From contig UQWA01000003.1 in assembly GCA_900544685.1 (NCBI GenBank), positions 62,001 through 126,000 of the forward strand: a stretch of DNA of 64,000 nucleotides. Direction: 5' to 3'. Origin of the DNA: an uncultured Lachnospiraceae bacterium (GTDB taxonomy: Bacteria; Bacillota; Clostridia; Lachnospirales; Lachnospiraceae). A program made the position numbers and the translations under genes. This document shows positions 15,685 to 23,397 of the stretch, in pieces. The notes below the pieces were generated by a model. It had not been told where the DNA came from. It did no database searches and saw only the letters and a list, made by a program, of their open reading frames with translations. How positions within the stretch are numbered: position 1 is the first letter of the stretch; every line of letters starts with the position of its first letter.

Positions 15685-16533
15685 TTATAATGTTCTCATA
15701 GCTGCTTCTACAACATGACCAACCAGTACAGAAGTCGTAACGCTTCCAACTCCGCCAGGAACCGGTGTGATGGCATCTACGATCGGCTCTACTGCTGCAT
15801 AATCAACATCTCCGCATAATTTACCTTCTGCATTTACATTGATTCCTACATCAATAACGGTCTGTCCTTCTTTCACATACTCAGCACCTACCACACCTGC
15901 ACGTCCAGCTGCTACAATAATGATATCTGCTTCACGTGCTACAGATGGCATATCTACAGTCTTAGTATGGCAGATGGTAACAGTTGCGTTCTTCTTTACC
16001 AGCATCATAGCTGCCGGTTTACCAACTACCAGGCTTCGTCCGATAACAACTGCTTTTTTACCGGTGCAGTCGATCTGATAATGATCCAGAATCTCCATAC
16101 AAGCCTGCGGAGTACATGGAGGGAAACCAATCTTCTTTCCAGTAAATACACCAGACATGGACAAGTCTGTCATACAGTCTACGTCTTTTTCAGGAGCCAG
16201 TGCATTCTCGATCACTGCCTGATTCAAATGTTTTGGTAACGGACGGAATAATAATACGCCATGAATATGAGTATCTTTGTTGACCTTATCGATGGTTGCC
16301 AGCAGATCTTCCTGTGTTACATCTTCTGGGAGAAGGATCTTTTCACATGCAACACCAAGAGTTTCACAACGCTTTGTTGCACCCTTTTCATAAGAAATAT
16401 CACTTGGATTTTCACCTACTCGGATGATGCAGAGAGTAGGATTCACACCTTTTTCCTGGCAAGCTGCCACATTTGCTTTAATTCTCTCGTTTAATGCTGC
16501 GGTAACTTCCTTACCTAATAACTGTTTTGCCAT
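15685..16533 (-). CDS. folD: Methylene-THF dehydrogenase (FolD family), probably without cyclohydrolase activity
   Basis: This 282-residue protein belongs to the FolD family, which oxidises/reduces methylene-THF and usually also opens methenyl-THF. NAD(P)-site motifs are intact: VIGRSLVVGKPAA near 165 and TPVPGGVGSVT near 255. The substrate tyrosine is present (SYEKGATKRC, Y48), but the lysine four residues later, needed for cyclohydrolysis in E. coli (K54), is Ala52. The glutamine of GILVQLPLP is Phe96 in GVLLFRPLP. FchA, a dedicated cyclohydrolase, is the next gene upstream, so this one may be a pure dehydrogenase. I start at the ATG at 16533 with AAAGGAG five nt upstream. It acts in the methyl branch of the Wood-Ljungdahl pathway. 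Confidence 0.93.
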   Translation of the reverse strand: MAKQLLGKEVTAALNERIKANVAACQEKGVNPTLCIIRVGENPSDISYEKGATKRCETLGVACEKILLPEDVTQEDLLATIDKVNKDTHIHGVLLFRPLPKHLNQAVIENALAPEKDVDCMTDLSMSGVFTGKKIGFPPCTPQACMEILDHYQIDCTGKKAVVIGRSLVVGKPAAMMLVKKNATVTICHTKTVDMPSVAREADIIIVAAGRAGVVGAEYVKEGQTVIDVGINVNAEGKLCGDVDYAAVEPIVDAITPVPGGVGSVTTSVLVGHVVEAAMRTL

Positions 16534-16598
16534 AATAGCTCCTTTCATACCTTACCTATATATTCATAACTGTTTTGTATCTCCACACAGATACTCAG

Positions 16599-17228
16599 TT
16601 ATTTTAAACGGCCTAATACGCTGTCAAAGATCTGGTCTGCCTTCACGGTATATTCGTCCAGCATCTTGTCGCACTTCTCATTTAACTGTGCTGCCAGTTC
16701 TTTGTCTGCCATGGACTTGGTATTGATATATACATTCAGGCTGGCACCTTTTAATGCAGCCTTTGCAAAAGCTACACCAACACCTGCATCACTGATCGCA
16801 AGAGTAGATCCCTTAGCGGCAAATTCTGCAATGATATCAATGGCTTCACAGCATTTTTCCATAATCTCCATCGGAACGGAGCAGGCATCTTTTAATACGA
16901 TTGCCATTACACGTGCTTTTTCAGCCTTTTCTTCCTCTGTCTCTCTTGGCATGCCATAAGCCTTGGAAAGTGGCTCAAATACTTCTGCATCTCTTTCGAT
17001 CAGACGAAGGAAATCTTTCTGAAGCTGGTCACATTTACCCTTCAGCTCCCACATTTCTTCTTCTACTTCTGCGTATTTTTTCTTGCCAACTGTCAGGCTG
17101 CCAACCATGTTGCCAAGGGCTGTACCGATTGCGCCAACCAGTGCAGATGCTCCACCACCGCCCGGAACTGGTGCTTTTGATGCTAATACTTCCACAAATT
17201 CATTGCATGGTACTGTAGAAAATCCCAT
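16599..17228 (-). CDS. fchA: Methenyl-THF cyclohydrolase (cyclodeaminase family)
   Basis: This 209-residue helical protein of the formiminotransferase-cyclodeaminase family catalyses 5,10-methenyl-THF to 10-formyl-THF hydrolysis (reversible). Its signature is near the N-terminus: FVEVLASKAPVPGGGGASAL, then GAIGTALGNMV, and ERDAEVFEPL further in. Length fits FchA of purine-fermenting clostridia and acetogens. The ATG has a GGAGG site. It lies between the DUF3786-type gene (14 bp upstream) and folD (65 bp downstream), so the two methyl-branch enzymes are made together. Its presence beside a FolD that lacks two cyclohydrolase residues suggests division of labour. Confidence 0.93.
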   Translation of the reverse strand: MGFSTVPCNEFVEVLASKAPVPGGGGASALVGAIGTALGNMVGSLTVGKKKYAEVEEEMWELKGKCDQLQKDFLRLIERDAEVFEPLSKAYGMPRETEEEKAEKARVMAIVLKDACSVPMEIMEKCCEAIDIIAEFAAKGSTLAISDAGVGVAFAKAALKGASLNVYINTKSMADKELAAQLNEKCDKMLDEYTVKADQIFDSVLGRLK

Positions 17229-17242
17229 AATTCATCCTCCAT

Positions 17243-17884
17243 TTACTGCATTTTTTTTAATGTGGTAATACTTATATCTCCTACAACTGCCAGATCATAT
17301 GTCTCAAATGACAGCGGGAAATTATCTGAAAATAATATCTGTGATGATGGTGGAAACTCATCATCACCAGTCCAGAGAATAAACCTTACAAAATGACCGT
17401 TAATAAACTCAATCTCATAAGATACATCTCCGTAAGTCAGCTTCTTCGCACCCAGGCGCTCCATAATATTCGAAAACTTGTCCAGCTTAAATCCAAATCC
17501 GTAGGCAAGGCGCATCAGACATCTGCCCTGGAACTGCTGAAAATACAGGTCACCACTTGGGAGTTCACGATAAGTCAGAAACTTACCGGTTGAATCAGAC
17601 TGTACACCGTTCAGAAGATAACGGATAGCAAATATCTTTGCATCTACGGCATCTTCCATAATCGCAAACACATCTTCTGTCTTATCCAAACAGGTAACAT
17701 TGCACTCCGGCCAGCTGATCTCATATGTTCTCTGCAGCATTCTCATGGTAAAGCACTTGCGTCCTGTATCATAAGGAATGCCGGTACGAACAGATGCTGC
17801 TTCCGGATCCATTGCCTGAAACTGTTCCAGATACTGACCGAAAGGCACCTCTTCAATACTGTTCTTCGCATAATCTAAATTCAT
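17243..17884 (-). CDS. DUF3786-type protein linked to acetogenesis genes
   Basis: This 213-residue protein matches, by recollection of the family pattern, the DUF3786 group: a GIPYD-x-GRKCF motif near residue 35, YEISWP with a following V-T-C-L, YLLNG at about 90, and a C-terminal half with FRELP-like and VRFILWTGDDEFPPSSQILFS (about 160-185) segments. It has no signal peptide or membrane segment. Its function is unknown. In this genome it opens the unit DUF3786-fchA-folD and follows acsV after a terminator and a new promoter. Family members are often near corrinoid or CODH/ACS genes, so a role in C1 or corrinoid metabolism is a guess. The ATG has a GAGG site. Confidence 0.65.
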   Translation of the reverse strand: MNLDYAKNSIEEVPFGQYLEQFQAMDPEAASVRTGIPYDTGRKCFTMRMLQRTYEISWPECNVTCLDKTEDVFAIMEDAVDAKIFAIRYLLNGVQSDSTGKFLTYRELPSGDLYFQQFQGRCLMRLAYGFGFKLDKFSNIMERLGAKKLTYGDVSYEIEFINGHFVRFILWTGDDEFPPSSQILFSDNFPLSFETYDLAVVGDISITTLKKMQ

Positions 17885-17911
17885 TTTTTACCTCATTTAC
17901 TCTTTTTGTCC

Positions 17912-17941
17912 ATTTTATCACAAAACACCGGTATAAAGCAA
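17912..17941 (-). promoter_or_regulatory. Promoter of the DUF3786-fchA-folD unit
   Basis: TTGCTT (17941-17936), 18-nt spacer, TAAAAT (17917-17912), directly after the acsV terminator. Moderate match. Confidence 0.5.
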
Positions 17942-17971
17942 CAGGATGTCAGACATTTATCTGACATCCTG
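17942..17971 (-). terminator. Hairpin terminator after acsV
   Basis: Perfect 12-bp stem CAGGATGTCAGA/TCTGACATCCTG with a 6-nt loop, followed on minus by TTGCTTTAT. The T tract is poor, so it may attenuate rather than stop. It lies 85 bp after the acsV stop; the rest of the gap shows nothing else. Confidence 0.65.
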
Positions 17972-18055
17972 CAGGAAATCATTCATAATCATTCTGTACT
18001 ATTTACAGTTTGCACTTATATTCCGTCCGGTTCTTCTGCTGATTTTACCAGACAT

Positions 18056-19978
18056 TTATACAATGTTTGGGAATAATGCAGAATCTGTGTGTGGCAGGAA
18101 ACATGCTCCTACGAACTCATCCATATAGGCATTGATATTACTCAGTTCGATATAAGTCATGTTCTGAGCAATCTCATAAACCTTGCGCTCTGCCTCATTG
18201 GAATACAGCATTGCAAATGCTCCAACCAGAGATGAGTTACCGATGTATTCATACAGTTCCAGCGGAACATCCGGGAACATACCGATACGGATGGCATTCT
18301 GCATATTAATACCACTTCCGATACCGCCTGCGACATAGACATGTTCAATCATAGAAACATCAAAATCGCAGTAGGACAGCATGGTACGGATGGCAGAGAA
18401 AATAGCACCCTTTGCACGAATAAAGCTGTCAATATCTACTTCAGTAATCTCAACATCTTTCACAGAACCAGCGTCTTCCTGGAATGCAATTACATAAGAG
18501 CCCATACCATGTTCATCATGACGAACTCTCTTGCCTTCACGGATGAATTTGCCCTTCGGGCTGATGATCTTGCAGCGGAACAATTCTGCAATAATATCAA
18601 TAATACCAGATCCACAGATACCTACAGGCTTTGTACCAGGATCCCCTACTACAGAATAGGTTGGTTCCATAGTTTCTTCATCAATGGTACATGCTTCAAT
18701 TGCTCCATCTGTTGCACGCATACCGCAACTGATATCTCCACCCTCAAAGGCCGGACCGGCGGAACAGGCACAACTGAACATAAAATCTGAATTACCGAAT
18801 ACAATTTCACCATTAGTACCAAGGTCAATAAACAGTGAGAATTCCGGCTTATTCCATACCATACTTACAAAAGCACCTGCAGTGATATCACCGCCTACGT
18901 AGCTTCCGATATTTGGAGCCAGAATAATATGTGCATCCTGATTTACATTAACACCAATATTATAAGCGTAAACAGAATTTGTCTTAAAGAATGACGGAAC
19001 AAATGGTTCCATACGTACCGGATCTGCAAATACACCTAACAGCAGATGATTCATGGTTGTGTTGGACGCAATACACAAACGATAAATCTGCGAATGATCC
19101 AAATGCGCCTGTCGACACATGGTATCAATCAAAGGATTAATGGTTTCATCTATTACTGCTTTCTGCAATTTTTCGCGTCCGCCAGGCTTTCCAGATTCGA
19201 TGATACGGTTGATAACGTCCGCACCATAACGGATCTGTCCGTTTCCGGCAGATCCTTTTGCAAGAATCTCACCTGTCAGCATATCGATAATAATTGCAGA
19301 GACAGTCGTAGTACCAATATCTACAGCCATACCACCTACAATTACATTCTTTTCTTTTTCAAATACGTCATAGACAAACAGATCATGCTCCGTCTGACGC
19401 AGTACAACCTGAATATCAAACTGACTTTCCCGCAATACAAAAGCAAGCTTTTTCAGTGCAGTAAATGAAATTCGAACGCATTCTACTCCGGTCTGTGCCC
19501 GAAGCGCACGGGTGAAACGTTCGTTATCCGGCATGGTATCATCCAGTGTCGGTTCGTTCATTTGCAAAGTAATGACTTTCATGTCATTTTTCAGTGCAAT
19601 TCCTGCCTGTAAAACCTGTTCTTTTAAGTCATCAAATATTTTTATTTCGTCCGGAGAACTTAAATCAGCCACTTTCATACGGCTCTTATATGCAGAGGCG
19701 ATATCCGGAACCATTACCTCTACATCTGCACATACCTTACTACAGCAGGCCAACCTCCAACCACCTGCATATTCCTCATCAGAGATATGATGAGTTTTCT
19801 TTGAATCCAGTTCGCCGCCAAGAAGACGTACCTTGCATTTTCCGCAGGCTGCATTTCCGTTACATGGGGCATCGATAGCTACGTTTGTTTTTCTCGCTAC
19901 CTCAAGAAGGTTTTCACCAAGAGCAGCGAAGACGATAACGTCTTCGCTGTTCTCAAACTTAAATGTAACCTTATACAT
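18056..19978 (-). CDS. acsV: Corrinoid protein reductive activator (AcsV/RACo-like, ferredoxin plus ASKHA ATPase)
   Basis: This 640-residue protein joins an N-terminal [2Fe-2S] ferredoxin domain (CNGNAACGKC at 39-48 plus a later Cys in WRLACCS) to a C-terminal ASKHA-type ATPase region (DIGTTTVSAIIIDM near 220, DLGTNGEIVFGN near 390, GICGSGIIDIIAE near 470, VAGGIGSG near 570). Such proteins reactivate Co(II) corrinoid/iron-sulfur protein to Co(I) with ATP and a reductant. It starts 3 bp after acsE stops, with GGAG nine nt upstream, so it closes the acsD-acsC-acsE-acsV run that encodes its substrate. Length and motifs are complete. Confidence 0.93.
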   Translation of the reverse strand: MYKVTFKFENSEDVIVFAALGENLLEVARKTNVAIDAPCNGNAACGKCKVRLLGGELDSKKTHHISDEEYAGGWRLACCSKVCADVEVMVPDIASAYKSRMKVADLSSPDEIKIFDDLKEQVLQAGIALKNDMKVITLQMNEPTLDDTMPDNERFTRALRAQTGVECVRISFTALKKLAFVLRESQFDIQVVLRQTEHDLFVYDVFEKEKNVIVGGMAVDIGTTTVSAIIIDMLTGEILAKGSAGNGQIRYGADVINRIIESGKPGGREKLQKAVIDETINPLIDTMCRQAHLDHSQIYRLCIASNTTMNHLLLGVFADPVRMEPFVPSFFKTNSVYAYNIGVNVNQDAHIILAPNIGSYVGGDITAGAFVSMVWNKPEFSLFIDLGTNGEIVFGNSDFMFSCACSAGPAFEGGDISCGMRATDGAIEACTIDEETMEPTYSVVGDPGTKPVGICGSGIIDIIAELFRCKIISPKGKFIREGKRVRHDEHGMGSYVIAFQEDAGSVKDVEITEVDIDSFIRAKGAIFSAIRTMLSYCDFDVSMIEHVYVAGGIGSGINMQNAIRIGMFPDVPLELYEYIGNSSLVGAFAMLYSNEAERKVYEIAQNMTYIELSNINAYMDEFVGACFLPHTDSALFPNIV

Positions 19979-19981
19979 TTA

Positions 19982-20767
19982 TTAGATCTCCAGATAAGAA
20001 TCTGCGTACAGAGTGTTTCCTCTGAATACATCACAGGACTTAATGGTTTCCATCAGTCTCAGGTCGTTAGGGTTAACGATTGCAGAAGTAAGACCCTGCA
20101 TCATAGCCATAGCTACCAGAGCGGAGTCCATAATTGGACGGATTGTCTTTGGCATACCATTACTGTTGTTTGACAGACCACCTGTAGAGTTCAGACCCAT
20201 ATCAGACAGCATCTTGATGAATTCCAGAACCTGCATCTGTTTGTCCTGCATTCCCTTTACAACCAGGAATAACGGGTCAAACCACATATCTTCTGCTTCC
20301 ATTCCATGCTCCATACCTCTTTCCAGAAGCATCTGGCAGTATCCCATACGTTCATCATTGTCTTTTGCAATACCTTCTGCATTACACAGAGCGATACAGA
20401 TTGCATCATTAGCTGCTGCAAGGTCAAGGTATTCAATACGGCTTCCTGCATCTGCGGAGTTTACAATTGGTTTTCCTTTTTCACGGTTGTATACAGAAAT
20501 ACCAGCTTCGATTGCAGCCATATTCGCTGTATCCAGTGCCAGAGGAACATTATCAAAGTGGCTCTGAAGTAACTGAACTGCCCACTTCATCAGATCTGGA
20601 CCGTAACCTTCTGCAGGTCCGATGTTGACATCCAGATAAACTGCTCCAGCATCCAGCTGCTGTTTTGCTCTTTTCAGGATTGGTTCTTCGTCTCTTTCCA
20701 GAAAAGCTTTGTTTACAGCAGGAGCTGTAGTAGAAAGTCTTTCACCGATTGTAATAAATTTTGCCAT
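19982..20767 (-). CDS. acsE: Methyl-THF:corrinoid/iron-sulfur protein methyltransferase
   Basis: This 261-residue TIM-barrel pterin-binding enzyme transfers the methyl group of methyl-THF to the Co(I) corrinoid of AcsCD. Motifs: FITIGERLSTTAPAV at the start, GAVYLDVNIGPAEGYG with the DxN folate-site residues, PLALDTAN, IVNSADAG, and GGLSNNSNGMP near residue 195. Length agrees with Moorella AcsE. A perfect AAGGAGG site precedes the ATG. It lies 68 bp after acsC and 3 bp before acsV. Nothing unusual is seen. Confidence 0.96.
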   Translation of the reverse strand: MAKFITIGERLSTTAPAVNKAFLERDEEPILKRAKQQLDAGAVYLDVNIGPAEGYGPDLMKWAVQLLQSHFDNVPLALDTANMAAIEAGISVYNREKGKPIVNSADAGSRIEYLDLAAANDAICIALCNAEGIAKDNDERMGYCQMLLERGMEHGMEAEDMWFDPLFLVVKGMQDKQMQVLEFIKMLSDMGLNSTGGLSNNSNGMPKTIRPIMDSALVAMAMMQGLTSAIVNPNDLRLMETIKSCDVFRGNTLYADSYLEI

Positions 20768-20835
20768 TTTTGTAGCCTCCTTATAGTTTAATTTTTAATA
20801 ACTATTGCTATTCACTGCTCAAATGCCAAATACTC

Positions 20836-22194
20836 TTATGCTTCTCCGTTAGCCTGCATGTCTTTCAGGAATTTAACCAGTTCAACTGCTTCTCTAGGAG
20901 CAATGATAACTTCCCATCCTGGCAGTTTTGCTTCGATCTCACCCTTCAGTACTGCAACTTTTCCTGGGATGATCAGCTTACGATTCTTGATCTTGCCTTC
21001 GATATCAGCTTCTTTCCAGAATTTTTCGATGGAAGAAGAAGACAGTTTTCCGGCTGCCCATGCGGTCAGTACAGAAAGTCCGCCTGCATCACTGATGATC
21101 AGGTTTACAGGTACTCCTGAACGTTCCAGTTCTCCGGATACCAGGAAGTATGTAAGAGCGAAGTCAACTGTAGTCAGGCAGATAGAGTTCTCATCTGCAC
21201 CGTTCAGAGCGTAGATACCTGGTTCTACACGCATTGGCTTCTGAGGGTCTGTGAAGATGTTCTGACGCAGACCGTACAGAGGCAGTGCTTCAGAATAAGT
21301 GATCTCCTGCATAACAACGATAGAACCGTATTTGATTGTAAATACAGCAGCAAGAGCAGCCTGCAGATGCAGATCATCTTTTGCTACTTTTACAAGGTTT
21401 ACGATAGATGGGTAACCACATGTTCTGTCGCCATCTTTGATTGCAGCTTTACGAAGCTGTACAGTATTTGCAAATGTTTCTTTTACAGTAGCGCCTGTGG
21501 TATCGATTACCAGGTTCTTGTTTCCAAGTCCTTCAAGTGCTTTTACTGTATCATAAATTTCGTTCATATCAGCCCCGCTGACACCAAGAACAACGCCTGC
21601 TTCTGTAGCAACAGCGCTCATATCAGCGTAGTTAGCCGGTGTAGCACCGTTCAGTACAGGTTTGCTGTCTTTACATACAGCCAGAGCAGCTTTTGCTACT
21701 TCTACATCTGTACATCCCAGTACCATAGTTCTGCCAAGTGCAGCAACTTTCTTAACCAGTTCTACATAATCGTAAGAACCTTCTGCAGAATAATTAACGT
21801 AAACCAGTTCTGCGTACATTCTTTCACCGATACGGTCATAATCAACCTTCGGGATCTCAGCAAGTTTTGCTTCGATAGTTGCTTCATCCATGCAGTTGCA
21901 GATTGCGTCTGCATATCTTGTTTTGTTTACAAATGTTTTTTCATGACGTTCCATAACGGTCTCTCCGCCGAGAACCATTTCTTCTGCGCCAGTACCGATT
22001 TTGATGCTCTTCATTGGAGGTGCTGTAGCTTCTGATAACTGAGCCTTTGCATCCTCTGAGAAGTAAGGGCAAGCACTGATATCAGCTGCACCCTGAGCAA
22101 CTTTCATACAGAAAGCCATACATGTAGGGCTTCCACATTCTTTACAGTTTTTCTTTGGTGATAATTTAAAAATATCAAGACCTTTTAATGCCAT
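20836..22194 (-). CDS. acsC: Corrinoid/iron-sulfur protein large subunit
   Basis: This 452-residue subunit carries the [4Fe-4S] cluster and the corrinoid-binding C-terminal domain that shuttles the methyl group from AcsE to AcsB. The N-terminal cluster motif is CKECGSPTCMAFCMK-x-ACPY (cysteines about 17, 20, 25 and 42). A TIM barrel follows (VKVAKDDLHLQAAL, VFTIKYGSIVV), then the C-terminal corrinoid domain with LIISDAGGLSVLTAW and the end region KLPGWEVIIAPREAVELV. It is 26 bp after acsD with an AAGGAGG site. It is complete and normal in length. Confidence 0.97.
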   Translation of the reverse strand: MALKGLDIFKLSPKKNCKECGSPTCMAFCMKVAQGAADISACPYFSEDAKAQLSEATAPPMKSIKIGTGAEEMVLGGETVMERHEKTFVNKTRYADAICNCMDEATIEAKLAEIPKVDYDRIGERMYAELVYVNYSAEGSYDYVELVKKVAALGRTMVLGCTDVEVAKAALAVCKDSKPVLNGATPANYADMSAVATEAGVVLGVSGADMNEIYDTVKALEGLGNKNLVIDTTGATVKETFANTVQLRKAAIKDGDRTCGYPSIVNLVKVAKDDLHLQAALAAVFTIKYGSIVVMQEITYSEALPLYGLRQNIFTDPQKPMRVEPGIYALNGADENSICLTTVDFALTYFLVSGELERSGVPVNLIISDAGGLSVLTAWAAGKLSSSSIEKFWKEADIEGKIKNRKLIIPGKVAVLKGEIEAKLPGWEVIIAPREAVELVKFLKDMQANGEA

Positions 22195-22220
22195 TGTCTT
22201 TTATCCTCCTTAAACAGTGA

Positions 22221-23162
22221 TTAAACTAATTCTTTGATCAGTTTGGAAACAGTTGCTACGGATACAGGATGTTTTAAGATTACGGCATCAGAACCACAAG
22301 CTAAATCTGCTGCTGCAGTTTCAACTTCCATATCGATACCACGTCTTTCCTGATCGCCCCATTCTGGTGTATCTGCTTCTGCCTGTGTTGCTTCTTTTGT
22401 AGACCATGTCTCAGATGCAACTGGAGTGATGATAGGCATCTGAAGCTGTGCATCGTTCTGAGACAGAGCTGCAGATTTAACACGCTGCATGGTGGATGCA
22501 ACATATTCATATCCGTATCCGGCTGCTGCTGTACCTACATTCATAACAACAGATTCCGGTTTTACACCTAACTGACTTAATAATACGTTTAACTGTTTTG
22601 CGAGGTTAATATCAACAGAAGATTCAGCACCAACTACCTGATTGTAAGCAAGGCCTGCTGCTGCACCAACTGTTTTGTAGTTTTCTTCTTTTGCTGCCAG
22701 AATCAGAGCATTCTTTCCCTGAACAGCTTCAGCTGCTTTACCAAGAAGCTCAGCATCTCTTTCAGCATTTTTGCTTCCGCAGATAACCAGTGGAAGGTCT
22801 ACTGCTTCCGCAACTTCTTTTACCATAGCGATCAGTTCGTCTGTGGATTTGTTAGCGCCGTTAGGGTCGCCACCTTCCAGACGGAAGCTTAAGAAATCAA
22901 CACCTTCAAAAGAAGCTGCTTTCTTAGCGATATCTGCGATGGATGAACATCCTTCGTAATACTTCTGAATGCATTCCGGTTCATGTTCCATACCAAAGTC
23001 TGTAATCTCAATACCTACTTTTGGTGCATTTGCAAATGGAGCATCGAAGCTCTGTAATGGAAGTGCATTTTCGCCACCAAGTGTGATCGCTTTGTCACCT
23101 GTTCCAATTGTAACAGTTTTAATGCTGGCATTAAATTTTCCTGATTTTGCTGTGAACGGCAT
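22221..23162 (-). CDS. acsD: Corrinoid/iron-sulfur protein small subunit
   Basis: This 313-residue TIM-barrel subunit pairs with AcsC to form the corrinoid protein. Motifs: VTIGTGDKAITLGGENALPL near the start, GVDFLSFRLEGGDPNGANKST around 95-115, LPLVICGSKNAE, and MNVGTAAAGYGYEYV near 210. The C-terminus contains DLACGSDAVILKHP. An AAGGAGG ribosome site precedes the ATG. The gene has its own strong promoter at 23260-23288 and a long 5' leader with a 17-bp hairpin, so expression of acsDCEV can differ from that of acsB upstream. Confidence 0.96.
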   Translation of the reverse strand: MPFTAKSGKFNASIKTVTIGTGDKAITLGGENALPLQSFDAPFANAPKVGIEITDFGMEHEPECIQKYYEGCSSIADIAKKAASFEGVDFLSFRLEGGDPNGANKSTDELIAMVKEVAEAVDLPLVICGSKNAERDAELLGKAAEAVQGKNALILAAKEENYKTVGAAAGLAYNQVVGAESSVDINLAKQLNVLLSQLGVKPESVVMNVGTAAAGYGYEYVASTMQRVKSAALSQNDAQLQMPIITPVASETWSTKEATQAEADTPEWGDQERRGIDMEVETAAADLACGSDAVILKHPVSVATVSKLIKELV

Positions 23163-23193
23163 TTTTCAATTTCCTCCTTCAGTTTTCAACCGC

Positions 23194-23234
23194 CACAAAC
23201 TGACCGCATATTGTTCTTATGCAGTCAGTTTGTG
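23194..23234 (-). other. Stable hairpin in the acsD 5' leader
   Basis: Two 17-nt arms (23234-23218 and 23210-23194, CACAAACTGAC... with ...GTCAGTTTGTG) pair completely with one G-U pair and a 7-nt loop. No T tract follows, so it is more likely an mRNA stabiliser, processing site or regulator target than a terminator. It lies 32 bp before the acsD start. Confidence 0.8.
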
Positions 23235-23259
23235 TCTATTTTAACAATAATTCTTCCTT

Positions 23260-23288
23260 ATTATATACATATATTCCCAGAAAATCAA
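23260..23288 (-). promoter_or_regulatory. Internal promoter before acsD
   Basis: TTGATT (23288-23283), 17-nt spacer, TATAAT (23265-23260). Start near 23253. An 11/14 Rex-like match (23230-23247) lies directly downstream, but it is weak and overlaps the hairpin edge. Confidence 0.75.
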
Positions 23289-23295
23289 GCATTTG

Positions 23296-23349
23296 TGCTA
23301 CTTGCATTTCGATTTATGATTTTTGTATAAGAATCAAATGAAAGTAGCA
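23296..23349 (-). other. Long imperfect hairpin after acsB
   Basis: TGCTACTT-T-CATTT-GATT (23349-23332) pairs with AATC-G-AAATG-C-AAGTAGCA (23314-23296). It sits about 50 bp past the acsB stop and just ahead of the acsD promoter. No T-rich tail follows on minus; it may protect the 3' end or act as a weak terminator. Confidence 0.55.
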
Positions 23350-23397
23350 TCCTTCTCCGCAATATATGCCTGTTTTCCTTTGTGGAAAATATAGAAA

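Noticed and set aside
23230..23247. Rex box before acsD
   Set aside because: Only 11 of 14 positions match, one half-site is poor, and it overlaps the end of a hairpin that explains the bases; mentioned but not called as a feature.
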